A stretch of DNA of 64,000 bases, from contig CANIBP010000001.1 in NCBI GenBank assembly GCA_947466075.1, positions 372,001 through 436,000 on the forward strand. Direction: 5' to 3'. Within the stretch, counting starts at the first letter, position 1, and each line of letters starts with the position of its first letter. The notes under the pieces were generated by a model. It ran no database searches. It was not told where the DNA came from and was given only the letters and a program-made list of their open reading frames with translations. The translations under genes and the position numbers were made by a program. Positions 17,636 through 26,802 of the stretch are shown here, one piece after another. The stretch comes from Verrucomicrobiaceae bacterium. GTDB lineage: Bacteria > Verrucomicrobiota > Verrucomicrobiia > Verrucomicrobiales > Verrucomicrobiaceae.

Positions 17636-18681
17636 AAGCGGCTGCTTTCCTATTGTTCGCCGGATTTGCGGTCGCCGACGAGATCATCGTGCGAGATGCC
17701 GATTCGCTCCGCGCAGCCTTACGCAATCTCAAGGCAGGCACAGTGTTGAAAATCGCCCCTGGCGAGTATCCCGGCGGGCATTTAGTCAGCGATATTGAGA
17801 AGCTAACCATCGAGGCGCTTGACCCGAAACAGCCGCCAGTTTTCAAAGGTGGCAAGACAGGCTGGCAGTTCAGTCGTTGTGCTGATCTTACGCTGCGGCA
17901 GCTTCACATTACGGGACAAAGCAGCAATGGACTCAACCTCGATGATGGTGGGCAGCTTGATCACCCTGTGGCCGGCATAACGCTCGATCACATCGAGGTC
18001 AGCGACATTGGCCCCAGCGGGAATCACGATGGCATTAAGTGCTCTGGTCTCGACAAGTTGACGATCCGTGACTGCACCATCACCGGCTGGGGCGGTCAGG
18101 GGATCGACTTCGTCGGATGCCATCAGTCGTTGATTACAGGCTGCCGGTTCATCGGCAAAGAAGGCTTCACCGCCAGCGCCGGGGTTCAGCTTAAAGGTGG
18201 CACGAGCGATGTGACCCTCGAGAAATGTCATTTCACCAACGCTGGTGAGCGTCCCATCAACATCGGTGGCTCCACCGGCCTCGAATACTTCCGCCCGCAG
18301 GGCGCGAAGTATGAGGCTGCCCGTCTCATCGTGCGTGGCAATGTCATTGAAGGCAGCATGTGCGCAGCAGCGTTTGTCGGCGTCGATGGTGCGGAGTTTA
18401 CTGGCAACGCCATCCGCTTCCCCACGAAATGGATCCTCCGTATTCTTCAGGAAACCCGCGAGCCTGGCTTCGCTCCATGCCGAAACGTCCTCATCAAAGA
18501 TAATCGCATCGTCTTTCAGCGCTCCCAGGTTCAAATTGAAATCAACATCGGAGGCGACACAGCACCTGAGACCTTCCGCTTTGAGAGCAACCACTGGTTT
18601 GCCGAGGACAGGCCGCAGGCTTCAAAGCCGAAGCTCCCTAGCGAAGAAAAGAATGGCATGTACGGCATCGATCCTCGTTAG
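17632..18681 (+). CDS. Secreted right-handed parallel beta-helix protein
   Basis: A 349-residue protein with a short signal peptide. The mature part shows the regular turn pattern of pectate-lyase-like beta-helices: LTLRQLHITGQSSNGLNL, GITLDHIEVSDIG, NHDGIKCSGLDKLTIRDC, GIDFVGCHQSLITGC, VTLEKCHFTNAG. Proteins of this type are polysaccharide lyases or hydrolases, or plain structural binders. No catalytic set can be assigned by eye. It begins inside the ATGA overlap with the preceding gene and is followed after 31 bases by a sialidase-like gene, so a polysaccharide-related locus is plausible. Confidence 0.75.
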   Translation: MKAAAFLLFAGFAVADEIIVRDADSLRAALRNLKAGTVLKIAPGEYPGGHLVSDIEKLTIEALDPKQPPVFKGGKTGWQFSRCADLTLRQLHITGQSSNGLNLDDGGQLDHPVAGITLDHIEVSDIGPSGNHDGIKCSGLDKLTIRDCTITGWGGQGIDFVGCHQSLITGCRFIGKEGFTASAGVQLKGGTSDVTLEKCHFTNAGERPINIGGSTGLEYFRPQGAKYEAARLIVRGNVIEGSMCAAAFVGVDGAEFTGNAIRFPTKWILRILQETREPGFAPCRNVLIKDNRIVFQRSQVQIEINIGGDTAPETFRFESNHWFAEDRPQASKPKLPSEEKNGMYGIDPR

Positions 18682-18712
18682 GCTGACCCATCGCAGAGCG
18701 TTGCCTTTCATC

Positions 18713-19891
18713 ATGCAGTTCCGACCTATCGCAGCGCTCTCGCTGCTACTCATCACCCCCGCATTTTCTCAGACCAAGCTGCAAAAAGTCGACGTCACGC
18801 TGGCACCACCGAAGAATTTCAAAACAAAACTCCCACCCGGTTACACGATTCCCATCGTGGACATCAGCGCGGAGAAGGAACGTCAGGTCATTGTGGATCG
18901 AGAACCGGGACAGTATCTCGGCCATCCCACCACCGTGCTGCTTGATGACCAAACAACCATGCTCACGGTCTATCCGAAGGGGCATGGCCGCGGAGCCATC
19001 GTTTACAAACGCAGTTACGATGGCGGCAAGACCTGGAGTGAGCGATTGCCGACGCCGAAGTCGTGGGAGACCTCGCTGGAAGTGCCGACGCTGCATCGCG
19101 TCGTCGATGCAGCAGGAAAGAAGCGCATCATCATGTTCAGCGGCCTCTATCCCATCCGCATGGCAGTTACAGAGGATGATGGCGCGAACTGGAGCGAGCT
19201 GAAACCCATCGGCGACTTCGGCGGCATCGTGACCATGGCCACGGTGATCGATTTGAAGACGCCGGGTCAGTATCTCGCCTTCTTCCACGATGACGGACGC
19301 TACATTCGCGGCGCTCCCGCCAAAGCCTGGCGTTTCTGGGTTTACACCTCGTTATCGAAGGATGGTGGCCTCACTTGGAGCGTGCCCGCGCCGATTGCGA
19401 TGCTGCCAGATGCGAATTTGTGCGAGCCCGGAGCACTTCGCTCCATCGATGGCAAACAAATCGCCGTGCTGCTGCGTGAGAACAGCCGCAAGTACAACTC
19501 CTTCGTCATCTTTTCGAACGATGAAGGCCAGACATGGACCGAGCCAAAGGAACTGCCTGCCGCGCTTACCGGCGACCGCCACGTAGCGAAATACGCGCCG
19601 GATGGCCGCCTGTTTATCTCATTCCGTGATACGACACACGTCAGCCCCACGAAAGGCGATTGGGTCGGCTGGGTAGGCAAATACGACGACATCGTCAATG
19701 GCACCGAAGGCCAGTATCGCATCCGCATCATGGACAATACCAAAGGCGCCGACTGCACCTATCCCGGTGTCGAGCTTCTGCCCGACGGCACCTTCGTCAC
19801 CACCACCTACGGCCACTGGATCGAAGGCGAACCGGCTTACGTTGTGAGTGTTCGTTTCAAGCTGGAAGAACTCGATGCCAAACTGAAGTAG
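18713..19891 (+). CDS. Secreted sialidase/BNR-repeat family protein
   Basis: Start ATG 18713 gives a signal peptide; the frame is open further upstream but that part overlaps the beta-helix gene. The 392-residue protein has Asp-box-like motifs of the six-bladed sialidase fold: YDGGKTWSERLP, EDDGANWSEL, KDGGLTWSVP and NDEGQTWTEP. The family includes exo-alpha-sialidases and relatives acting on other glycans. The arginine triad of true sialidases cannot be confirmed by eye. Neighbouring secreted proteins suggest extracellular glycan use. Confidence 0.8.
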   Translation: MQFRPIAALSLLLITPAFSQTKLQKVDVTLAPPKNFKTKLPPGYTIPIVDISAEKERQVIVDREPGQYLGHPTTVLLDDQTTMLTVYPKGHGRGAIVYKRSYDGGKTWSERLPTPKSWETSLEVPTLHRVVDAAGKKRIIMFSGLYPIRMAVTEDDGANWSELKPIGDFGGIVTMATVIDLKTPGQYLAFFHDDGRYIRGAPAKAWRFWVYTSLSKDGGLTWSVPAPIAMLPDANLCEPGALRSIDGKQIAVLLRENSRKYNSFVIFSNDEGQTWTEPKELPAALTGDRHVAKYAPDGRLFISFRDTTHVSPTKGDWVGWVGKYDDIVNGTEGQYRIRIMDNTKGADCTYPGVELLPDGTFVTTTYGHWIEGEPAYVVSVRFKLEELDAKLK

Positions 19892-19935
19892 TGAATTTCC
19901 AAGGTTACGTGTGCTGAGACGTTTCTCTGGAGTTG

Positions 19936-20961
19936 ATGAGCCTTCCCCTTCGAACACTTCTGACCTGCGCTCTCTGCGGTGCACTCGGGGCGGGTGTGGG
20001 AATGTGGAACCGGCCAGAGCCACTTGCAGCTGAGCCAAAGGCAGAGCAGAAACAAGCCGTGAAGGCCAACGTGACTCAGTCTGTCGATCTCTTCTACGAA
20101 CCACCGCCCGCATTCACCATCGTCACCGCCTCGCTGGAGTGGGTGTGGGGCCAGATGGACAAAGGCGACGCAGCCGCAGCGGAGACGCTGTTTCTCAAGA
20201 ACGCGGGGACCACCGAAGAGCAGCGCGGCCAGATCGCTCAGCAGTTGGTGCAAAACTTCCGCCGCTTTGATCCACGTGTCCTGGCACGCATCGTTCTGAG
20301 TCTGCCTCGCGGCCAAACAGCGGACATGGTGCTGAACGAGTTGATCTCGGAATGGAGCCGTTACGATTCGGAGGAGGTCTTGCACTTTCTGGAGACGCTG
20401 CCGGCTGACAGAGTCAACAACGTCGTGCTTGTCAGGGCCGCCTTTGGTCTCGCGCGACTGCCTGCGGAACGCGTCACCACATTCGCCGCGACACTTGATG
20501 ACGATGGCCGGTCTTATCTGGCGGAAGGCTTGGTCGAATCTGCCAATCAGGCGGGGTCATGGCGGAATACCTCGGCGATTTTGTCAAAGATGAACGCCCA
20601 GGGACACAAGGATGCCGTTTCGGTGGAGTGGACACTCGGGGTGAGCCTGAGCGACATCGCTCCTGAAGAAATCGAGCGCCGGATCACGGCCGAGACGGAC
20701 CCGGTGAAACGTGATCAGTTACTCGCAGGCCATGCCTGGGTCGCCGGCATCAGCGATTCGGAGCGCGGGATCAGCCTAGACGCCCAAATCCAGAGTCCTC
20801 AGGTGCGCGACGACTATCTGGTGCGCCATGCGGGGGACTGGCTGGAAACCGACCGCAACGCCACGCTCGCCTGGTTGCAAAGTGCGGGGGCGAAACAGCT
20901 CATGAGCCTCGAAATGCGGGCGAAACTTTTAAAGGCTTATGGGCTGGAGGCTGCGCCATGA
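19936..20961 (+). CDS. Hypothetical membrane-anchored helical-repeat protein, paralogue A
   Basis: A 341-residue protein with GGAG just upstream (19929-19932); ATG 19936 is taken as start, with TTG 19933 as the alternative. An N-terminal hydrophobic segment (LLTCALCGALGAGVGMW) is a signal or membrane anchor. The remainder is all-helical, with repeats of about 35-40 residues in which Trp and acidic pairs recur (EWSRYDSEEVLHFLETLP, GDWLETDRNATLAWLQ). This resembles HEAT/TPR-like helical hairpins common in Verrucomicrobia. It has no assigned function. It overlaps the next gene, which has the same architecture, by ATGA. Confidence 0.7.
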   Translation: MSLPLRTLLTCALCGALGAGVGMWNRPEPLAAEPKAEQKQAVKANVTQSVDLFYEPPPAFTIVTASLEWVWGQMDKGDAAAAETLFLKNAGTTEEQRGQIAQQLVQNFRRFDPRVLARIVLSLPRGQTADMVLNELISEWSRYDSEEVLHFLETLPADRVNNVVLVRAAFGLARLPAERVTTFAATLDDDGRSYLAEGLVESANQAGSWRNTSAILSKMNAQGHKDAVSVEWTLGVSLSDIAPEEIERRITAETDPVKRDQLLAGHAWVAGISDSERGISLDAQIQSPQVRDDYLVRHAGDWLETDRNATLAWLQSAGAKQLMSLEMRAKLLKAYGLEAAP

Positions 20962-22100
20962 AATGGGGCCTTCAGCTCCTTCTGCATGTCGCGGCAGCAT
21001 TCGCGGGGTTCTGGCTCGCATCTTCGCAGCCACCCATGGCTCATTCCCCTCCTGTAGCAGCGAAGAAGGCTGCGGTGGTGGCGAAAACCCAAACGTCGCC
21101 ACCTCCACCGATGCCAGCTCGCAGTTTGTCCCGCACGGAACGACTGGGGCCGCGGCTGACGCCGCAGAGATGGCCAGAGGTGCACATGGTTATCGAAAAA
21201 GCCGACATCGGGGAGCTGCCAGCCATGTTGCAAGTCATCCTTGGATCGCGTTATCCAGATGTCCGACGTCGGGCCGTTGAACTGTTGTTTATGCGCTGGA
21301 CCGAACTGGATCGAGACGCCGCACTCGCAGCGATGAAGACCATTACCTCCCCTCAGCTCAAGGAGATGGCGCTGGACCGCATTCTTTTCGAATGGGCCAA
21401 GTCAGACGCCACTGCCGCGTGGCAGTGGGTGACTGCCATCGAGGATGACAGCGTGCTTCAGGAGTCGGGAATCGAGGAGCTTTTGGCCAATGGCGCGGAG
21501 AAAGACCCACAAGGTTACGCTGCATGGGCCGCGCAGATCGAAGATCCCTTTTTGCGATACAAGGCGCTGGATCAAATCGCTTCCACCTGGGGAAGGGCGG
21601 ATCCGAAGGGTGCCTTTGCTGCTGCTTTAGAAATGAATGATCCCGTGCTGCGCAAGCGAGTTCTGGAGGTTGTCTGCTATCAGGAAAAATCCGGCATCGA
21701 CCGTGCCAAGGCGATGGACCTCATCCTGCAACTGCCGGACAAAGCGGCGCGCATCGAACTGCTGTCTGATGACTGGATCAGAGCCTTCGCTAATGACAAG
21801 CCCGAGGCGGCGCTGCATTGGCTGGTGAGTCATGCGAACAATCCGGATCTTCAAAAAGTGAGCGGCACGCTGGGCGGTGTGCTCGGTGAAAAGGTGAAAA
21901 ACGTGGTCGAACTCCGTGCGATGGCGCTGCAAGTGCCCGCCGGTGTGTTGCGCGAGGCTTTTTCCGCCGAGGCGGCCTGGAGGCGGGCCGCGAGCGGCGG
22001 CTCAGTGCAGGAGGCGCGTGAATTGTTGACCTTGTGTGGCCCGTGCATCGAGCGGGAGTTCGCCCTCGACGTCATCGAAGAATCCGCCACCAAACCATGA
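20958..22100 (+). CDS. Hypothetical membrane-anchored helical-repeat protein, paralogue B
   Basis: A 380-residue protein with an N-terminal membrane anchor (LLLHVAAAFAGFWLAS), a Pro/Ala/Lys-rich linker, and then helical repeats with a recurring W-x2-x-D-x3-A signature: RWTELDRDAALAAM, EWAKSDATAAWQWV, TWGRADPKGAFAAAL. It resembles paralogue A in length, topology and repeat type, so a tandem duplication is likely. Function is unknown; such repeats usually form protein-binding solenoids facing the periplasm. Its stop overlaps the ATG of a third, broken reading frame. Confidence 0.7.
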   Translation: MKWGLQLLLHVAAAFAGFWLASSQPPMAHSPPVAAKKAAVVAKTQTSPPPPMPARSLSRTERLGPRLTPQRWPEVHMVIEKADIGELPAMLQVILGSRYPDVRRRAVELLFMRWTELDRDAALAAMKTITSPQLKEMALDRILFEWAKSDATAAWQWVTAIEDDSVLQESGIEELLANGAEKDPQGYAAWAAQIEDPFLRYKALDQIASTWGRADPKGAFAAALEMNDPVLRKRVLEVVCYQEKSGIDRAKAMDLILQLPDKAARIELLSDDWIRAFANDKPEAALHWLVSHANNPDLQKVSGTLGGVLGEKVKNVVELRAMALQVPAGVLREAFSAEAAWRRAASGGSVQEARELLTLCGPCIEREFALDVIEESATKP

Positions 22101-22207
22101 ACAAGCCTGTCATCTCCATCCACCGCCGCTGATATATCGTGGGTCCTTACAGCCGTCTGTTTGATCTCAGCACATGCTGCGGACGAACAACCAAAGCAGG
22201 ACATTGG
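22097..22207 (+). pseudogene. Relic N-terminus of a third secreted gene in the operon
   Basis: ATG 22097 overlaps the preceding stop (ATGA) in the same way as the two gene junctions before it. It reads MNKPVISIHRR and then stops at 22130-22132. Dropping the T of that TGA continues into DISWVLTAVCLISAHAADEQ, a typical signal-peptide hydrophobic core and cleavage site. The frame then runs into the 3' end of the oppositely oriented propeller gene and stops. This looks like the surviving start of a gene lost by frameshift and deletion. The evidence is short, so confidence is low. Confidence 0.35.
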
Positions 22208-24916
22208 CTACTTTGCTTCGCGCGCCTCCCAAGCCGGTGGCAGATCCTTTGATTCCGGTCCATACGTCTGCGAGACGACGAAACCACTCGCCTGCGAGGT
22301 GTAGAAGATGCGACCGTTGCTTACGACGGCACCGAGACACTCGCGTGAATCAATGGCGGGACCGGTGGAGACGAGTTTGCCTTCCTGGCTGAGGTCGATC
22401 ATGTCCATGTTGGCTCCGAGCACATAGGGTTCGCTCATGGTGAAGCGACAGCAGGCGTAGTTGGTGAGGATGCTGTAGGTGACTCTGCCGGTGTCGCGAT
22501 CAAAGACGTTGCCTTTGCCGCGCAGGGCATTGGAGAAGATGTATTTCTCGCCAACGCTAACTACGTTGAGTGCAGAAGTGACGGCGTCGGATTTCCAGAT
22601 GAGTTTGCCGGTGTTGGCATCGAGACACCAGACGAAGCGGTCTTCGGTGCCGAGTTGCGCCTTGTTGTTGCCGCCGATGTAGAGCTTGCCATCGCGTGCG
22701 CTGAGGGTGCATTTGGCGGTGACGTAGTAGTCGTTGGTCTGCCAGAGGATTTTGCCGGTCTTCGGATCAGCGCAGACGGTGAGTCCGTTGTTTTTCACGG
22801 GCAGGCCACGGCGTGCACGTTGATCGGCATCGTAGCCGAAGAACACGCTGTAGTAGAGCTTGCCATCGAGAATGCAGATGCCGCAATCATTGCCACCGCG
22901 GCCTTGATCGGAGAAATCCTTCTCCCATACGACCTTGCCGGTGTCGAGATCCCAAGCCCACACGCGCGGGTGATGATTCTTCGGGTAATACGGATTGTCG
23001 TTCGAGTAGATGAAGCTCATCACCTCACTGCCATCTTTAGGCACGACAGGCTCACCGCCGAAGGTGTAAGGCTTCTCGCTGCCCTGCGGCGCGTAATCGC
23101 CGCTGCCGCTCGCGTAGATGGCCACATTGCCCGCGACGACTGGCGGGAACTGCCGACTCCAGCTTGGGCTGCCTGTGAAAGGCGCTTCCCACAGCATCTT
23201 GCCCGTCGCGGCATCCAGACAGCGAACGAAGGACTTCTTCATGCCTGCTTGTGGGATCAAAAGCTTGCCGTCGATGTAAAGCGGTGACGTGAAGCTTAAA
23301 TACACATCCGGCCACCAGCGCCGCCACAGCAACCGTCCCGTGTCCTGCTCGCACGCGATGATCTGGCCCTCCGCCGTATGCGTGTAGAGTCGTCCGCCGC
23401 CGCATACGGGCAGATGCTTCACCGTGCCCTCGAGGCGACGCGCCCAGCGCATGCGCAATGGCGGCGCGAGACCTTGATCATTCGCATTCTGGCCGGCGAA
23501 GTTGCCGTAGTTGGTGAACCAGTCGTATTTGGAATTGGCGAGTTTGCCGGTGAGGGAGGAGCGAACACTGGCAACGACGGGACCGAGGAATTCAAGTTGA
23601 GTGGTCGGTGGCTTCTCCACGAACATGTAGAGACGACCGTCTTCACTCGGAACATAGAGGCGCTTGTCCGCAACCGCGACTGGCGCAGTGATCGGCGAGA
23701 GAAGCACCTTCCGTTCAAATGGCTTCCCACCATCCAACGGCACTACATTGAGCGTTCCGTCCAGTGCGCCGAAGATCACATGATTCTTTGTGATAACTGG
23801 AGGTGCGATTGCTCCCTTCACACTGAGGATTTGCGACTCCTTCGTGCTCATATCATGCTTGATCAATCCACGCCCGGCCTCTGGCTTCACGCGGTAAACA
23901 TCACTCCCACGAATCGCCACGGGTGAAAAGCTCAACAGACCATCCATGCGGATGTTGGTGTCAGTGCCGGGAACGAAGTCGCCGGTTTTCAGCGTGTCGC
24001 CTTCGAGGCGCATGATGTCCACGCGGCCGGCGTTGTCGCGGCGATGCCATTGGACATAGACGTTGCCGTCGTCATCGGCGCTTTGGCCGAAGGTGGCGGG
24101 GAACTCTTTGCCAGACCACTCGGGGATCTCACCGGTGGCATTCAGTTTTGGCGCATCGCCGGTGTCTTCGATGAAGAGCGTGCGTCCGCCTGCGGGAATG
24201 ACCACCGTGTTGCCTTTGATAAGGCAGATGTCGCGCGAGCACACGAAATGGTCTTTCCAGTTCACGCGGCCATCGCTGGAGGTGAGTTTGGTGCCGGGCT
24301 TCATCGTCGCCCTGAGTCGATCCATGCAAAAAGCGGCCCAGGCCTCACCGCTCCAGCGATCTCCTTGGAAACCAACGACCTCCTTCACGAAATCCCATTT
24401 CCATTTCACGTCACCGTCATTCGTGATCGCATAGACCTGCGCACCGAGTGTGGCGAAATAGACGCGATCCTTGCCGATGACCGGCGTGCTGAAGATCGGT
24501 TCCTTGCAGTCGATCTCCTTCACCACCGCTCCTGTGGTGCGATCCAGCACATAGTAAATTCCTGCCGTGGTGCCGAAGTGCAGATAATTCCCCACGATGG
24601 CTGGTGAGCTGACGTTGTTGACGTTTTGCTTGCCGCCTTTGCTTTGAAAGCGCCAGACCTCCTTCAAGGTCGCCGCATCAAAGCATGCAGCGACTCCTGA
24701 GCCATCGACCACATAGACTTTGCCACTCGCGACGACGGGCGAGGTGTAAATGCCATCCGTCATGGCCACTGCACCTTGCAGGCCGAGTTTTTCGACATCG
24801 AGGTCGATTTGGGCCGCATTGCCCGAGTGCGCGGAGTTGAACATGAACTGAGGCCAGTCCTCGGCGTGAGTTGGAATAGCGACGGCGAGCCAAAGAAGAG
24901 AAAAAATGCGATTCAT
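22208..24916 (-). CDS. Secreted PQQ-binding-like beta-propeller protein
   Basis: Start ATG at 24916 gives a signal peptide (MNRIFSLLWLAVAIPTHA); a longer frame to 24964 lacks one. The 902-residue protein contains many PQQ-type propeller blades with the A-x-D-x-x-T-G-K-x-x-W pattern: CFDAATLKEVWRFQ, DTGRLLWRRWWPD, CLDAATGKMLWEAPF, DLDTGKVVWEKDFSD, DPKTGKILWQTND, CLDANTGKLIWKSD. Two propeller units probably exist (residues about 35-420 and 470-870). Such proteins may be quinoprotein dehydrogenases or scaffolds. No CxxCH haem is seen. It is convergent with the preceding operon and divergent from the next gene. Confidence 0.83.
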   Translation of the reverse strand: MNRIFSLLWLAVAIPTHAEDWPQFMFNSAHSGNAAQIDLDVEKLGLQGAVAMTDGIYTSPVVASGKVYVVDGSGVAACFDAATLKEVWRFQSKGGKQNVNNVSSPAIVGNYLHFGTTAGIYYVLDRTTGAVVKEIDCKEPIFSTPVIGKDRVYFATLGAQVYAITNDGDVKWKWDFVKEVVGFQGDRWSGEAWAAFCMDRLRATMKPGTKLTSSDGRVNWKDHFVCSRDICLIKGNTVVIPAGGRTLFIEDTGDAPKLNATGEIPEWSGKEFPATFGQSADDDGNVYVQWHRRDNAGRVDIMRLEGDTLKTGDFVPGTDTNIRMDGLLSFSPVAIRGSDVYRVKPEAGRGLIKHDMSTKESQILSVKGAIAPPVITKNHVIFGALDGTLNVVPLDGGKPFERKVLLSPITAPVAVADKRLYVPSEDGRLYMFVEKPPTTQLEFLGPVVASVRSSLTGKLANSKYDWFTNYGNFAGQNANDQGLAPPLRMRWARRLEGTVKHLPVCGGGRLYTHTAEGQIIACEQDTGRLLWRRWWPDVYLSFTSPLYIDGKLLIPQAGMKKSFVRCLDAATGKMLWEAPFTGSPSWSRQFPPVVAGNVAIYASGSGDYAPQGSEKPYTFGGEPVVPKDGSEVMSFIYSNDNPYYPKNHHPRVWAWDLDTGKVVWEKDFSDQGRGGNDCGICILDGKLYYSVFFGYDADQRARRGLPVKNNGLTVCADPKTGKILWQTNDYYVTAKCTLSARDGKLYIGGNNKAQLGTEDRFVWCLDANTGKLIWKSDAVTSALNVVSVGEKYIFSNALRGKGNVFDRDTGRVTYSILTNYACCRFTMSEPYVLGANMDMIDLSQEGKLVSTGPAIDSRECLGAVVSNGRIFYTSQASGFVVSQTYGPESKDLPPAWEAREAK

Positions 24917-24992
24917 GACTATGGAATACGAAGATGGTGGCCTGAACTCGCAGCTTGAACACATCTTCGTTCCTCACACGTTCTTTTCGATC

Positions 24993-26243
24993 ATGAGTCC
25001 ACGCCCTAACCGTCGCCAATTCCTCTCCACACTTGCACTCGGCGCCCTCAGCAGCCGAGTTCAAGGCACCTCGCCAATGCCGTTCCCGCCGACGCGTATC
25101 ATCACGAAGGGGCCTAGCTTCCACTGGTTCGCTTATTACGACAAGCTTCAATTCTCTCCCGACAATCGCTTTGTGCTGAGCAACAAGGCCAGCTTTGAGC
25201 ACCGCTCACCGACAGCGGATGATGTGATCGAAGTGGGCATAGTCGATTTGCAGGAGAAGGACAAGTGGATACCGCTGGGCAAGTCGAACGCATGGTGCTG
25301 GCAGCAGGGCTGCATGTTGCAATGGATCCCCGGCACCGAGTCGAAGGTGATCTGGAATGATCGCGAGAAGGACAAGTTCGTCAGCCACATCCTCGATGTG
25401 AAGACGATGGAGAAACACACGCTACCGGCTCCGATCTACGCTTTGAGCCCGAATGGCAAAGAAGCTGTGAGCTGCGATTTTGCTCGCGTGGCTGACTGTC
25501 GGCCCGGTTATGGCTATGCAGGCATCCGCGACCGCTTTTTTGATCAAATGGCACCCGCAGGCAGTGGCGTGACGCATGTGAATCTCGAAACCGGCGCGGA
25601 GAAGCTCATCGTCAGTCACGAGACACTCGCGAAGACGGGCGAGATCATCGAAAACCATCCTGACTCGAAGCATCACGCCTATCACCTGCTCTGCAGCCCG
25701 GATGGCAAGCGCTTCATCATGTTCCACCGCTGGACGCAGCCAAAGGGCGGCCACCTCACGCGTCTCATCACCGCAAACATGAACGGCAGCGACTTGCGCA
25801 TCGTCATCCCGAACGGCTATGCCTCGCATTTCATCTGGCGTGATGCCACGCACATACTCTCGCAGGCCAAGGACTGGCTCGGCAACAAGGAATGGGGCGA
25901 CTTCCTCTTTGAGGACAAAGATAGCGGCATCGTATCCGAGATCGGCCACGGCGTGCTCGATAAAGGCGGTCACCTGACCTACCTGAAGAACAACGAATGG
26001 ATTCTCAACGACACCTATCCGCAAGGCATTCGCCGCATCCAGACGCCACATCTTTATCACATCGCCACGAACCGTCGCATCGACCTCGGCAACTTCGTGC
26101 AGCCACCGGAATACAAGGGCGAGTGGCGCGTGGACTGCCATCCGCGCAGCAGCCGAGATGAGCGCTGGGTGTGTGTCGATGCGCCAGATAGCAAGAACGG
26201 CCGCCAGCTTCATCTCATCGACATTCAGGGTCTCCTTGGCTGA
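24993..26243 (+). CDS. TAT-exported beta-propeller-like protein (TolB/oligogalacturonate-lyase-like)
   Basis: Start ATG 24993 gives a twin-arginine signal (NRRQFLSTLALGALSSR); the longer frame from 24906 runs through the promoter side of the opposite gene. The 416-residue mature protein has propeller-style strands: FHWFAYYDKLQFSPDNRFVL, CSPDGKRFIMFHRW, DATHILSQAKDW, VDCHPRSSRDERWVCV. The YDKLQFSPD and HPRSSRDERWV motifs resemble the oligogalacturonate-lyase/TolB-like group of secreted propellers. The family call is tentative. The divergent partner at 24916 suggests a shared 76-bp regulatory gap. Confidence 0.68.
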   Translation: MSPRPNRRQFLSTLALGALSSRVQGTSPMPFPPTRIITKGPSFHWFAYYDKLQFSPDNRFVLSNKASFEHRSPTADDVIEVGIVDLQEKDKWIPLGKSNAWCWQQGCMLQWIPGTESKVIWNDREKDKFVSHILDVKTMEKHTLPAPIYALSPNGKEAVSCDFARVADCRPGYGYAGIRDRFFDQMAPAGSGVTHVNLETGAEKLIVSHETLAKTGEIIENHPDSKHHAYHLLCSPDGKRFIMFHRWTQPKGGHLTRLITANMNGSDLRIVIPNGYASHFIWRDATHILSQAKDWLGNKEWGDFLFEDKDSGIVSEIGHGVLDKGGHLTYLKNNEWILNDTYPQGIRRIQTPHLYHIATNRRIDLGNFVQPPEYKGEWRVDCHPRSSRDERWVCVDAPDSKNGRQLHLIDIQGLLG

Positions 26244-26278
26244 GCTGAGGCGCTGGGATGAAATACCATACAATAGGC

Positions 26279-26795
26279 TTAGCATTCTGTGTTAAAGACC
26301 GGCTGTGCTCTCTTTTTGCCACTCCAGTCCCCATTCCTAGATTTGATATTATGACAGTTTGCACAGAGGCATCTTAACGGAGAGGAAATGTGGCGCTGAT
26401 CTGTGTGATCAAAGTGGAGCGTTCGCACGTCTGGGAAGTTGCAGTCTTCACAACGATACTTCGCTGTGCGAGCCACCTGAATTGATTTCGTGCCGTAAAG
26501 GTTTTCGGTGCGATCCGTTCGTTCGAGTACGGCACCAACGAGCTATTATAAGCTCACGCTGTTCTAGGTAAGGAGCCGCTTTATCAAAGCGATCTTTTGG
26601 CAGGTTAATCGGACCATTTGGTAGATAAAGATAGCTCAGTGTTGTTCTCAAAGAACCCTGATCCTCAGTTTTGGCCTCACCGACCCGCTTTTCCAGCATC
26701 TCTAGCGATCCAATCCGATCTTCTGGAATCACGAACACATCATCAATGTTTGTAGTTTGTTGCATTTTGTTCCAATGAACTCGTTTATGGGTCAT
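26279..26795 (-). pseudogene. HNH-type nuclease-like gene split by a frameshift
   Basis: Two minus-strand frames belong together. The upstream one (26795-26448) covers the N-terminal part up to LEQRELIIAR and then runs into non-homologous sequence. A shift of one base near 26537-26543 moves into VGAVLERTDRTENLYGTKSI and joins the downstream frame, which reads VARTAKYRCEDCNF, LHFDHTDQRH and CLCANCHNIKSRNG before stopping at 26279. The C-x2-C, H-F-D-H and C-x2-C-H spacing is that of a zinc-ribbon HNH fold. The restored protein is about 170 residues. The stretch is more AT-rich than its neighbours, which suits acquired DNA. Confidence 0.6.
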
Positions 26796-26802
26796 GCAAC
26801 GG

